Shown: piece after piece, positions 35,973 through 45,014 of the stretch
Position numbering within the stretch: position 1 is the first letter of the stretch
Layout of the letters: each line of letters opens with the position of its first letter
Assembly: GCF_032302195.1 (NCBI RefSeq)
Contig: NZ_CP135275.1
Span: forward strand, 6,167,501-6,231,500
Direction of reading: 5' to 3'
Length of the DNA: 64,000 nt
DNA from: Paenibacillus sp. MMS20-IR301
GTDB lineage: Bacteria; Bacillota; Bacilli; Paenibacillales; Paenibacillaceae
The notes under the pieces: generated by a model
Database searches by the model: none
Told to the model about the DNA's origin: nothing
The model's input: only the letters and a program-made list of their open reading frames with translations
Program-made: the position numbers and the translations under genes

Positions 35973-36644
35973 TTATGCCAGGCGGTCGGCTTTCTCCAGC
36001 GAAAAAACAGAAACGGAAGGTGATTGGGATATGACAACAGATGCAGGAGGGATCACCGTAACATCGGGTGAATAAAGATAAAAGCTGTTGCCTGCGTCAG
36101 AAGTTCTAATTCTGGTGAATTCATTAGCAAGGGTAATTGAAGAGTTGAAGGCGAGTGTCTGTTCCTTGACCCGCAGCTTGAAGGTAACCAGTGTCTGGTC
36201 TACTGCCGGGATGCAGTTATGTTTGCTGCCCGCTTCAACCTGGATATCGATTCCGCGCATGGTGGTGTTCATTCCGAGATGAATGCTTCCGTCCACAGGA
36301 TTCTGGAAATTAAACTGAAAGATATTATTGACCTCATTACCGGCGGTGTAGTTGGCATCCTTATAAGTTGAATGCTGCAGGTACTCCGAATTATCAAAGA
36401 CCTGGCTGTCATATTGAACAATAAAATTAAGATAGCTGTAGCCGCGGTCGCTCGGTGTGAAATCTCCTAAGTGTACCGATACAATCACTTCTTCTCCCGG
36501 GAAGTAGGAAGCTTTATCGGTAGTTACCTCTACAGACATCGCAGGGGGCGTATTATCTACAGTCACTTCGCGAATCATCGACAACATCAGCGGCAGGAAT
36601 CGGGTGCGTTTGACAACATTTTTGAAACCGGTCCATTTACTCAT
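35973..36644 (-). CDS. Cohesin-like domain protein of unknown function
   Basis: The 223-residue product (ATG 36644, GGAGG seven bases upstream) contains one beta-rich domain beginning SVEVTTDKASYFPGEEVIVSV and YLNFIVQYDSQVFD. This resembles the cohesin/carbohydrate-binding-like sandwich found in surface proteins. It has no recognisable signal peptide, membrane anchor or dockerin; the N-terminus is KWTGFKNVVKRTRFLPLML, basic and amphipathic. Function and location are unclear. It could be exported by a non-classical route or be a cytoplasmic or spore-associated protein. Confidence 0.6.
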   Translation of the reverse strand: MSKWTGFKNVVKRTRFLPLMLSMIREVTVDNTPPAMSVEVTTDKASYFPGEEVIVSVHLGDFTPSDRGYSYLNFIVQYDSQVFDNSEYLQHSTYKDANYTAGNEVNNIFQFNFQNPVDGSIHLGMNTTMRGIDIQVEAGSKHNCIPAVDQTLVTFKLRVKEQTLAFNSSITLANEFTRIRTSDAGNSFYLYSPDVTVIPPASVVISQSPSVSVFSLEKADRLA

Positions 36645-36837
36645 CTTACAACCTCCATTGCTATAATGATGCATCCTGTGATCGAAACATTCTGTATAAG
36701 GCAATGGTAACAATTGTCACTGATAAAACGCTGATAAACGTCGAACTGTGGCATAAAATATCGAAATAATTTGCATAAAACATACATATTTCCTCGAAAA
36801 ATCATTTTGTCAGGAGTTTTTTCCTAAACCCAGACAG

Positions 36838-36887
36838 CCAAAAGACGACAAACATTCGCCGAATTGTGAATGAATGTCGTCTTTTGT
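36838..36887. terminator. Terminator of the SARP-type response regulator gene
   Basis: CAAAAGACGACA and TGTCGTCTTTTG pair, with inner AACATTC/GAATG pairing. The minus-strand exit is GTCGTCTTTTGG just after the regulator stop. Confidence 0.7.
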
Positions 36888-36933
36888 AGTATTGCATTTC
36901 CCTGGTAGTAGGAGAAAGGATGCGGTCCTGCTA

Positions 36934-38025
36934 CTATTTCCCCAGCCGCTGATAGACCTCAAGGAACCAGTCCGGCAGCCCGTCACCCATCTCGGCCTTG
37001 TAAGAGTCCCTGAATTGGGTGAATTTGCGCTGTGCCCGCAGAGGTTTGCCGATCTCATAGTAAAGGGAGATTAACTGCAGGGCATAGCTCTCCTCCAGCG
37101 GCTCCAGCTCAGTCAGGCGTACGGCATAATCCTCCGCCTCATAAGGGCGTCCGGCCTGAACCAGCCCAAGGGTAAGCTTCTCCAGCAGCTTCAGGTACAG
37201 CCGGCGGTACTTATCGCGTGTGGAATATACCCAGAGGCTATCCAGTGACTGGAGCAGATCGCCTTGGTACAGGGCTGCTGCTGCGCGCATATCTTCCAGC
37301 TGATTGTTCCCGAGCGCCCTTGTGGCGGTATCATTGAATTTCTCCGTATCGTCTTCAATCCCGCGCGATTCCAGCCGGTAGTTCTCCCGGTCAAAGCTCA
37401 GCTCGATGCTCTCCTCCAGTGCAGCCTTCTTCAAGGTTTTACGGATCTGATAGACGGTGGTGTGCAGATATTGCTTGCCCTTCTCATAATTCCACTGCGG
37501 AAAGACATCATTCAAAATTACGCTTACGCTGCCTTGTCTGTGCACCCACAGATAGGCAAACAGCTCCTCTGCCTTATGTGTATTCCACTTCACCGTCCCG
37601 TGCGGGCCGGTCAGCTCATAATCACCCAGCAGCCGGAAGGTCGTTACTGCTCTTGTTTCAGCGGTGCTGGACAGCATACGTTTCGTCAGCAGTTTGTTCC
37701 AGGTCTTCAGCAGGCGTGAAGGATCAACAGGCTTAAGCAGATAATCGACTGCGGACAGCTCGAAAGCCTCTACAGCATAATTACGGTAGGCAGTGACGAA
37801 GACGATATCCGTATCCGGCGAATAGGGCAGCAGCTTCTCGGCAAAAGCCAGCCCGGACAGCTCGGGCATCTGAATGTCGAGGAACAGAATATCCGGCTTC
37901 TGCTCTACGGCAGCTGTGAAAGCTTCACGCGGATTGTCATATACAAGTATAGAGGAAATACCCTCACACTGGAGCAGCAGCTCACGCATCTGCTCCAGTG
38001 CCGGCCATTCATCATCAATAACCAT
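36934..38025 (-). CDS. Response regulator with SARP/BTAD output domain
   Basis: The 363-residue protein has a receiver domain (phospho-Asp in ILFLDIQMPELSG, Lys in LLKPVD) and then a winged-helix/BTAD output like SARP activators (LLGDYELTGPHGTVKWNTHKA in two parts; TPR-like YEAEDYAVRLTELEPLEESYALQLI-type repeats). ATG 38025 leaves the first receiver strand short (MVIDDE) and has no ribosome site nearby. A CTG at 38040, overlapping the kinase stop and preceded by GAGGTCAA, would restore LSISVMVIDDE and may be the true start. It is coupled to the upstream kinase gene. Confidence 0.85.
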   Translation of the reverse strand: MVIDDEWPALEQMRELLLQCEGISSILVYDNPREAFTAAVEQKPDILFLDIQMPELSGLAFAEKLLPYSPDTDIVFVTAYRNYAVEAFELSAVDYLLKPVDPSRLLKTWNKLLTKRMLSSTAETRAVTTFRLLGDYELTGPHGTVKWNTHKAEELFAYLWVHRQGSVSVILNDVFPQWNYEKGKQYLHTTVYQIRKTLKKAALEESIELSFDRENYRLESRGIEDDTEKFNDTATRALGNNQLEDMRAAAALYQGDLLQSLDSLWVYSTRDKYRRLYLKLLEKLTLGLVQAGRPYEAEDYAVRLTELEPLEESYALQLISLYYEIGKPLRAQRKFTQFRDSYKAEMGDGLPDWFLEVYQRLGK

Positions 38026-38036
38026 TACAGAAATGC

Positions 38037-41000
38037 TCAGTTGACCTCATCCTTCCAGGGGATTGTTATAAGTACATCTACGCCGCCGCCGGCTCCATGT
38101 GTAAGGATCAGCGGGTAGCCAAACTGTGTCAGCAGCCGGCGGTTAATATTCCGCAGACCGATTCCTGTGCTTTCCCCGTGCGGGGAACGGTAATCCTCCT
38201 GCATCCAGGAGGCAAGCTGCTCATCGCTCATCCCTTTGCCGTTGTCGGAAACGGTAATAAGAATCGCATCGCTTTCCTGCCTGGTAGAGAGGGTGACGGT
38301 GCCGCCGCCGATTTTTTCCATCAGCCCGTGCCGGACGGCATTCTCTACAATCGGCTGTACAATCAGCGGCGGCAGCGAGAATTCACTCGCCTCAATATTG
38401 TACTGGACATTAAGCCGCTTGCCGAAGCGGGCCTGCTCCAGCGACAAATAGGCTTCGATCAGCTCCAGCTCTTTCTCGAACGGAATGGCTGTTTCCTGAT
38501 TGCTGAAGTCAAAGCTGCCGCGCAGGAAGTGGCTCAAATCATATAGCAGATGCCGGGTTTTCTCATTGTCGCGTGCACTCATCCAGATAATTGTATTGAT
38601 GGCATTGTAGAGAAAATGCGGTTTGATCTGTGCGCGCAGCATGGCAATCTCCGAGCTTAGCCGGTCAGAGACAGAACGTCTCAGCTGGACAAGCGTATTG
38701 ACGCGCCCCTTGAGATCGCTCCAGGCATACGGCTTATGGATAAAGTCATTTGCCCCGGCGCGGAAGGCCGCCTCGTTGAAGTGAAGCTGCTGTCCGGCGG
38801 TAGCCATCAGAATAGGCAGATCCAATGGAGTGTAGGTCTGGCGGATCAGCCTGCACAGCTCAAGGCCCGACATCTCCGGCATCATGACGTCGATAATACA
38901 GAGGTCGAAATTACGGTCCTCGGCGAGCAGCGCCAGTGCGTCCTTGCCGCTCCGCCGGCTGGAGATGGTGTACTTCTCCAGCGACAGCAGATTAGTCAAT
39001 GCTTTAAGGTTGGCGTAATCATCATCGACAATCAAGATGCGCGGAGCGTACAAGCCCGCTGTTCCGGCAGACTGCGGCGGAGCTACCGACCGGTATTTCC
39101 AGGCATCATCAAGCATCTCCGGCTGGAGCTGCTGCAAGCTGTGAAGCGGGGGGGTCTCCGCTTCATCTATGCCGGCGGCTTCGGCCTGCTTGAACGGCAG
39201 CGTGAAGGTGAAGGTGCTTCCCCGGCCAAGGCCGGAGGTCACGCTGATGGTGCCGCCGTGCAGCTCTACAAGCTTACGGCTGATCGCCAGGCTGAGGCCA
39301 AGGCCTCCGGTCTCCAGCGAGTCAGCTTCACTAATCTGCTCATAATCACGGAAGATGCTTTCGAGCTGGTCCTCGGGAATGCCCCGTCCGGTATCGGTAA
39401 CAGAGACCGAGACGAGTCCGTCCTGCTGGACCGCTTCAATCACCACACTGCCGCGGTCGGTGAATTTCAGCGCATTATCCAGCAGATTGTAGAGAATCTG
39501 CATCAGCCGCTGCTCGTCCGCTTCGACCAGGAAGGTTCCCGGCGGAATATGGTTCTTGATGCGGATCTCGCCTTTTTTATTCAGAAACTGGAAGACCTCA
39601 ATAACGATGCCGGCCACACCCTGGATATCAATGGTGCCCCAGTGCAGCGTGATACGCTGGCGCTTGATCTGTTCATAATCCAGGATATCCCTGACGAGAA
39701 AGGCCAGCCGCCTTCCGGTGCCCAGAATCAGCCGCATATCCTCCCGCTGGGACGAGCTGAGCGGTCCGCCGGCCCCTTCGTACATAGATAAGGCAATATT
39801 AATAATGGCATTCAGCGGCGTGCGCAGCTGGGTGGATGTCTTCAGCAGGAATTCATCCTTATCCCTGTCCTTGCGTTCGAGCTGGCGGGAGAGCTGCTTG
39901 ATGGTCTGATAGGCATGGGCATGGCGCGCGGAGAGGAATAATCCTTCGGCAATGATGAAGATGGGTCCGGAGACCGGCGGTACTGAATAGAACCCTGTGC
40001 CCAGAACCAGGTTGCTGGTCAGAGTAAGTGTGAACATAATTGCGGCAATGACCCCAATGAGCAGATAATAGGAGCCGGTCTCCCGCCTCCATGTTGCTTT
40101 GGCCATAACATAGAAGGTATAAATGACAGAGATTAAACTGAAAAACAGCAATATGCCGGAGACTCTGGAGTATACACGCATAGTAGTAGTAAGTGTAATC
40201 AGGCAAAAGCCTGCAGAGTATACAAAGGTGATCCGCCGGAAGATACGGGAATAAAGTGCAGGAAATAAGGAATAGGTGTAGCTGGAAACAAAATAGAATC
40301 CGACCAGGCCTGATATCATCTGCAGCTTGCTGAACCCTTCATAGGAGAGGGAAGGAAGATAGCCCAAGAGCAGCTTTTCGCTGTGTGTCAGCATATACAG
40401 GGCAATTGTGAAGCAATACAATGCCAGCTGAAGGGAAGCCTTGTCATCTTTGCGCTGAAATCCCTGTCCGAAAAGGTAGAGACCGATGAAGGCAAAGCCT
40501 GCTGTAAGCAATATATCGTAGGTGCTGTTCCGCTGGTTAAGGGCTCCGATGGCGGAAGGGGTTCCGATCAGGAGCGGCTCGGAGATGCCTCCGTTCGTAT
40601 AAATGAAATTGGAGGTATGAATCAGAATCTCCGCCTGATTGTCCTTTGCACTGAAAGTGAAGCTGTATGGGTTATTACGCGGTATGGTGCTTTCGGAGCT
40701 TGTCCCCGGTGTTCCGCTGCTGCCCAGAAGCTCCCCGTTCACAAATACCCGGCTGGCATTGCGGATATTGGTTACCTTAAGGGCATAGACAGGAATATCC
40801 GGCGGGAGCTGGACCAGCATACGGTAAGTGGCATAGCCGTAGCGGGAATAGCCGGTAACCGCAGACTTTGGACCCCAGGAGCCGGGTACAGCCATATAAG
40901 CAGGTAATTCAGCGGCCGCAGTGCGGCTGCCTTGTGCTTCCAGCAGCTGCTGCCAGTGGAATTCCCATTGCCCGTTTAATGGGAATACGGAATTATCATC

Positions 41001-41159
41001 AAAGGTACAGGCGGATAAATCGGTCACTCCGGGCTGGCGGGAGGTACAGGCAGAAGAGGACTTATCCAGCAGCGGCACCAAAGCCGCTGCGGCGAGCAGG
41101 CAGATACACAGCAGGGCGAGCGTTCTTTTGGCCAGCAGGCTATAATCAAATGTTTTCAT
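38037..41159 (-). CDS. Large hybrid sensor kinase (7TMR-DISM, two kinase cores, receiver)
   Basis: The 1040-residue protein contains a signal/anchor helix, an extracellular 7TMR-DISM beta domain (about 60-200), seven membrane helices (about 210-410), a HisKA/HATPase core (about 430-660, N-box LYNLLDNALKF and GLGLSLA), a receiver with Asp757 (IIDVMMPEMSG), and a LytS/YesM-type second kinase core with His848 in KPHFLYN and ATPase motifs to the end. In the first core the H-box reads TSTQLRTP, with Thr443 at the usual phospho-His position. It is coupled to the SARP-type regulator downstream. The stimulus is unknown. Confidence 0.88.
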   Translation of the reverse strand: MKTFDYSLLAKRTLALLCICLLAAAALVPLLDKSSSACTSRQPGVTDLSACTFDDNSVFPLNGQWEFHWQQLLEAQGSRTAAAELPAYMAVPGSWGPKSAVTGYSRYGYATYRMLVQLPPDIPVYALKVTNIRNASRVFVNGELLGSSGTPGTSSESTIPRNNPYSFTFSAKDNQAEILIHTSNFIYTNGGISEPLLIGTPSAIGALNQRNSTYDILLTAGFAFIGLYLFGQGFQRKDDKASLQLALYCFTIALYMLTHSEKLLLGYLPSLSYEGFSKLQMISGLVGFYFVSSYTYSLFPALYSRIFRRITFVYSAGFCLITLTTTMRVYSRVSGILLFFSLISVIYTFYVMAKATWRRETGSYYLLIGVIAAIMFTLTLTSNLVLGTGFYSVPPVSGPIFIIAEGLFLSARHAHAYQTIKQLSRQLERKDRDKDEFLLKTSTQLRTPLNAIINIALSMYEGAGGPLSSSQREDMRLILGTGRRLAFLVRDILDYEQIKRQRITLHWGTIDIQGVAGIVIEVFQFLNKKGEIRIKNHIPPGTFLVEADEQRLMQILYNLLDNALKFTDRGSVVIEAVQQDGLVSVSVTDTGRGIPEDQLESIFRDYEQISEADSLETGGLGLSLAISRKLVELHGGTISVTSGLGRGSTFTFTLPFKQAEAAGIDEAETPPLHSLQQLQPEMLDDAWKYRSVAPPQSAGTAGLYAPRILIVDDDYANLKALTNLLSLEKYTISSRRSGKDALALLAEDRNFDLCIIDVMMPEMSGLELCRLIRQTYTPLDLPILMATAGQQLHFNEAAFRAGANDFIHKPYAWSDLKGRVNTLVQLRRSVSDRLSSEIAMLRAQIKPHFLYNAINTIIWMSARDNEKTRHLLYDLSHFLRGSFDFSNQETAIPFEKELELIEAYLSLEQARFGKRLNVQYNIEASEFSLPPLIVQPIVENAVRHGLMEKIGGGTVTLSTRQESDAILITVSDNGKGMSDEQLASWMQEDYRSPHGESTGIGLRNINRRLLTQFGYPLILTHGAGGGVDVLITIPWKDEVN

Positions 41160-41274
41160 GAAGACCTCACTTCGGGCTGGCGGTTTACTGACATTGTACA
41201 GGAGCCTGTCCGGGTGTATACCGGCTCCGTAACCAGGTTATTTCATCATATCTCCGCCAGCTTGTGCTTGTCCA

Positions 41275-41321
41275 GTCAGCCTGACGTTTTAGCGTCAGGC
41301 TGACACAAAGTATTGTATAAT
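41275..41321 (+). promoter_or_regulatory. Perfect inverted repeat overlapping the VTT gene promoter
   Basis: GTCAGCCTGACG (41275-41286) and CGTCAGGCTGAC (41293-41304) are perfect 12-base inverted arms with a six-base loop. TATAAT lies at 41316-41321, so the right arm covers the -35 region. There is no T-run, which favours an operator over a terminator. Confidence 0.5.
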
Positions 41322-41383
41322 TGAAATTCATCACCCTAAATTTAAGGGCGTTAGTACACCAAGACATGAGGAGAGCTGAAGAA

Positions 41384-42028
41384 ATGTTCTTTTTAGATAC
41401 AATATCCTGGATGACCGAGGAGCGGCTGCTGGCTCTGCTGGAGCAATACCGCTCGCTGGGACCGCTGCCCGGTGTTCTGCTGACCTTCCTGAAATCGTTC
41501 GTGCCGCCGCTGCCGACTATTGCGATAGTAGGCCTTAACGGGGCCGTATACGGGTTATGGCTCGGGTTCCTGTATTCCTGGATCGGCCTTGTTGCCGGCT
41601 GCGTCACGACCTTCCTGATTATCCGCAAAATTGCCAGCCATCCTTTTTTGAGAAAATGGGCAGCGCGGCCCAAGGTAGCGAGAAGCATGACCTGGGTCCG
41701 CCAGAGCGGGTTCAGCTATGTGTTTCTGCTCAGCCTGTTTCCGGTAGGCCCGTTTGTAGTCATCAACATGGCTGCCGGCCTGGCCGGGATGCGGCTGCGT
41801 TCCTATCTGATTGCCCTTAGCGCCGGCAAAGCCATTATGGTATTCGCGGTCTCCTACATCGGTAATGATGTGCAGCGGTTTATGCGGCATCCGGGAGAGC
41901 TCATTTACGTCCTTTTGTTTATCGGGATTTCGCTCTGGGGCGTGAAGTCGATCGAGGCCAGATTCACCCGGCTGGCGCGGGAGCGTGAAGAGCGCCTTGC
42001 GGACGGTAAGGCGTTACAGGGTAAATAA
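41384..42028 (+). CDS. VTT-domain (TVP38/DedA-like) membrane protein
   Basis: The 214-residue protein has about five helices and the VTT/SNARE-associated signature: LKSFVPPLPTIAIVGLNG, then FPVGPFVVINMAAGL and SAGKAIMVFAVSYIG. ATG 41384 has GAGGAG upstream; the longer frame to 41321 has no site. Relatives include undecaprenyl-phosphate or phospholipid scramblase-like proteins, so lipid transport at the cytoplasmic membrane is a reasonable guess. Its end overlaps the convergent aminotransferase gene by 15 bases. Confidence 0.8.
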   Translation: MFFLDTISWMTEERLLALLEQYRSLGPLPGVLLTFLKSFVPPLPTIAIVGLNGAVYGLWLGFLYSWIGLVAGCVTTFLIIRKIASHPFLRKWAARPKVARSMTWVRQSGFSYVFLLSLFPVGPFVVINMAAGLAGMRLRSYLIALSAGKAIMVFAVSYIGNDVQRFMRHPGELIYVLLFIGISLWGVKSIEARFTRLAREREERLADGKALQGK

Positions 42029-43534
42029 TCTGCCGATGCTTGCGCCGGTTTCTCCGGCTTCACCTGCATTCCCTGTATACATCCAGCTGTTGGAGGCCGG
42101 GGAGTAACGGTAATCCTTCCGCCATTCTCCTATCCGGCTGACCAGCGTCTGCACGGCGGAGACGAGGTATTCCACTTCAGAGTCTGTCATGATCGGATGC
42201 AGCGACAGCCGTACCCAGCCCGGCTTCAGCGACTGATCCCCGGCATGAATCGCCTGGATGAAGTCTCGCGATTCCTGCGGGCCAAGCCCGAGCAGCTCGT
42301 GCCCGTACGGTCCGGCGCAGGAGCAGCCTCCGCGGGCCTGAATGCCGAAGCGGTCATTCAGCAGCCGTACGGCGAGGTTGTAATGGATCTCCTGCAGCGT
42401 GAAGGAGACAATGCCATGGCGCTCCGTGTGTGTGCCCGCCAGCACGGAGCAGCCGGGAATCTGCGCAAGGCCCGCCAGCAGCTTCCGGCACAGCTCCTGC
42501 TCCCGGACAGCCATATACTGTCCCGGCCCGTTCATCTCCTCCTTCAGCCGGATGCACAGGGCCGTCCGGATAGCCTGCAGGAACCCGGGCGTGCCGCCGT
42601 CCTCACGGACCTCTATGTCGGCTATGTAACGGCGCCCGCCCCAGCGGTTGACCCAGACTACTGTGCCGCCGCCCGGCTCATCCGGCAGGCTGCCGGTGCT
42701 TAGCGCCGTATCGAACAGCAGTACTCCGCCGGTGCCGGGGCCGCCAAGGAACTTATGCGGCGAGAAGAAGATGGCATCCAGCTTCTCCTGCGGGGATTCA
42801 GGATGCATGTTTATCGGCTCATAAGGCGCACTCGCGGCAAAATCAACAAAGCATAACCCGCCATGGCGGTGCATGGCGGCAGCCAGCTGGTGATAGGGTG
42901 TCTTGAGGCCAGTGACATTGGAGCAGGCAGTGAAGGAGCCGATTTTGAACCGGCGGTTCCGGTAGCGGCGGAGCAGCTCTTCCAGGTGCGGAAGCTCTAC
43001 TTGCCCGTCGGCTCCTGAAGGGACGGTGACCACATCGCAGACGGCCTCCTGCCAGGGCAGGAGGTTCGAATGATGCTCCATATGGGTGACGAAGACCACC
43101 GGGCGTTCCCCTGGAGGCCAGAGCTGATCCTGCTGCAACCAGCCCGGCAGCCTCAGGCCCATGATCCGCAGCAGCTTATTGACCGCGCCTGTAGTGCCGT
43201 TGCCGCAGAAGAGCAGGGCATCGCCGGAAGCGGCATTCACATGCTGTCTGATGATTCTCCGTGCTTCGTTATAAGCCAGGGTTATGGTAAGCCCTGTCGT
43301 ATTGGAATCCGTATGCGGGTTGCTGACATAAGGACCGAAGCTTTCCTGGATCCGGCGTTCAATCGGCTCATACAGCCGTCCGCTGGCAGTCCAGTCGGCA
43401 TACAGCAGCGGTATCTTGCCATAGGGGGTAGAAATCAGATGCCGCTCCCCGATGGTGTGCTCGCGAAAGGACGCGAAATGCTCTTGCAGTGAAGACGGCG
43501 CCTCTGCCGCAGCGGGGCGTTGGATACTCAGCAC
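42014..43534 (-). CDS. Class V aminotransferase / cysteine-desulfurase-like protein
   Basis: The 506-residue PLP protein has DWTASGRLYEPIE, VFVTHMEHHSNLLPW, the PLP lysine Lys261 in SPHKFLGG, and a Cys-containing loop GGCSC (about 402-406) where SufS/IscS-type enzymes keep their catalytic cysteine. GTG 43534 has GGAGGG seven bases upstream and is preferred to TTG 43540. It is about 100 residues longer than SufS. The DsrE-like gene lies upstream on the same strand, suggesting sulfur transfer. Desulfurase activity is inferred, not certain. Confidence 0.75.
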   Translation of the reverse strand: MLSIQRPAAAEAPSSLQEHFASFREHTIGERHLISTPYGKIPLLYADWTASGRLYEPIERRIQESFGPYVSNPHTDSNTTGLTITLAYNEARRIIRQHVNAASGDALLFCGNGTTGAVNKLLRIMGLRLPGWLQQDQLWPPGERPVVFVTHMEHHSNLLPWQEAVCDVVTVPSGADGQVELPHLEELLRRYRNRRFKIGSFTACSNVTGLKTPYHQLAAAMHRHGGLCFVDFAASAPYEPINMHPESPQEKLDAIFFSPHKFLGGPGTGGVLLFDTALSTGSLPDEPGGGTVVWVNRWGGRRYIADIEVREDGGTPGFLQAIRTALCIRLKEEMNGPGQYMAVREQELCRKLLAGLAQIPGCSVLAGTHTERHGIVSFTLQEIHYNLAVRLLNDRFGIQARGGCSCAGPYGHELLGLGPQESRDFIQAIHAGDQSLKPGWVRLSLHPIMTDSEVEYLVSAVQTLVSRIGEWRKDYRYSPASNSWMYTGNAGEAGETGASIGRLFTL

Positions 43535-43635
43535 GGGCAATCCCTCCAGGTAGTAGTAGCTTTGTCAATTCTGTCTGCCCTCAGTATATGCCGCTTGCGC
43601 GAATAGGTTAAAGCCCAGGCCTGTGGAATGCAGGC

Positions 43636-44118
43636 TTAGATGAAGAGCTGGATGTCGCTCTCCAGCGCATCCCGCAGATAGGCGGCGGCATCGATAATCT
43701 CCACTTCCGGCAGCAGTTCCTCCGGCTTGAAGCCCATGATCTCCACCGAAAGCTTGCAGGCGTAGAACTTGATGTTCTTTTTGCGCGCGCCCTTAAGGAA
43801 ATGAATCAGCTTCGGCGCGTTGTTGTCTTCCATCATCTCCTCCAGCATCCATTTGCCGAGACCGCTGAAATTCATGCGTGAGAGCGGCAGCTGCTCCGGC
43901 CCCTTGGGTGTGATGACATCCATCAGCTTCTCATAGATGGTCTTGTCCTCAAGTGTCATTGTCTCCGGATCACGGACCAGAAACAGCCCCCAGAACGAGA
44001 AGAACATCGTAACCTCAACCTCAATATCCCTTGCGGCATTCGCCAGAATCAGTCCCGCCATCGCTTTGTCATATTCCCCGCTGAACATCAGCAAATTCAG
44101 TTTTTTATTTGTATCCAT
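43636..44118 (-). CDS. DsrE/DsrF-like sulfur-relay family protein
   Basis: The 160-residue protein fits the DsrE/DsrF/DrsH-like family: LNLLMFSGEYDKAMAGLILANAA at the N-terminus, EVTMFFSFWGL, and a conserved late cysteine, Cys121 in FYACKLSVEIMG. Such proteins carry or transfer persulfides. It starts at ATG 44118 behind GGAGGG. It is 100 bases upstream of the desulfurase-like gene, so the pair may form a sulfur-trafficking unit. No membrane helix is present. Confidence 0.8.
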   Translation of the reverse strand: MDTNKKLNLLMFSGEYDKAMAGLILANAARDIEVEVTMFFSFWGLFLVRDPETMTLEDKTIYEKLMDVITPKGPEQLPLSRMNFSGLGKWMLEEMMEDNNAPKLIHFLKGARKKNIKFYACKLSVEIMGFKPEELLPEVEIIDAAAYLRDALESDIQLFI

Positions 44119-44288
44119 CCCTGTAACCCTCCATTATTCCATAGAATGTCATTAGTATGGTTGCAGGGAGGGAAAGTATGCTTGTGCGGCGGCTCAGAGG
44201 TATCTTGTTTGAAGGATATGTTAATGTTAGGGCGAATACAGCATAAAGGATTTTCTCTTCAAAATTTTGGATAAAGGCAGGGATAGGG

Positions 44289-45014
44289 TTGCAGGATGAA
44301 CGTATATTGCTGGTGGACGATGAAAAAGGGATATTAACAATGCTGGAGCTGCTGCTTTATAGAGAAGGCTTCAAGCATATTACAACAGCAGGTACAGGGA
44401 AGGAAGCATTGGATAAAGTTGCGGCAGCTCCATTTGATCTCATTGTGCTGGATATAATGCTTCCGGATATAGACGGGTTCGGGCTGTGTCAGCAGCTCCG
44501 CAGGCTTACAACAGTACCGATCCTATTTCTGAGTGCCCGTTCGGGTGATTATGATAAGTTAATGGGCCTTGGCATTGGAGGAGATGACTATATTACGAAG
44601 CCGTTCAATCCTCTGGAGGTAGTGGCCAGAATCCGGGCGCAATTGCGCCGGAAGAATCTGTACAGCATACCTGAAGAAGCAGCCCAGCAGCTTATGGATT
44701 ACGGTTTGTTTACTATTAACAAGAAGGCGGCAGTGCTGGCTGTAAATGGTGTAGAGATCCCTTGTCCGGCAAAAGAGTTCGAGCTGCTTGTCTTTCTGTG
44801 TGAGCATCCGAACCAGGTGTTTACCGCCCTGCAGTTATATGAACAGGTCTGGGGAACAGCACTGACAGGCGATGAGAAGACAGTGGTGATTCATATCTCC
44901 CGGCTCCGGAAAAGACTTGAGGCAGATCCCGCTGCCCCAAAATACATAGTGAATTTACGCGGCATCGGATACAAATTCATTCCCGCGGGGAAAGTGGCAG
45001 TCCATGAAGACTAA
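44289..45014 (+). CDS. OmpR-family response regulator
   Basis: The 241-residue protein has a receiver domain (Asp10, Asp11, phosphorylatable Asp55 in VLDIMLPD, Lys in ITKPFNP) and an OmpR/PhoB winged helix ending in VNLRGIGYKF. The start is TTG 44289 behind AGGGATAGGG; no ATG lies nearby in frame. It overlaps the kinase gene by 11 bases and heads an operon with an ABC exporter, which it probably controls. Confidence 0.9.
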   Translation: MQDERILLVDDEKGILTMLELLLYREGFKHITTAGTGKEALDKVAAAPFDLIVLDIMLPDIDGFGLCQQLRRLTTVPILFLSARSGDYDKLMGLGIGGDDYITKPFNPLEVVARIRAQLRRKNLYSIPEEAAQQLMDYGLFTINKKAAVLAVNGVEIPCPAKEFELLVFLCEHPNQVFTALQLYEQVWGTALTGDEKTVVIHISRLRKRLEADPAAPKYIVNLRGIGYKFIPAGKVAVHED

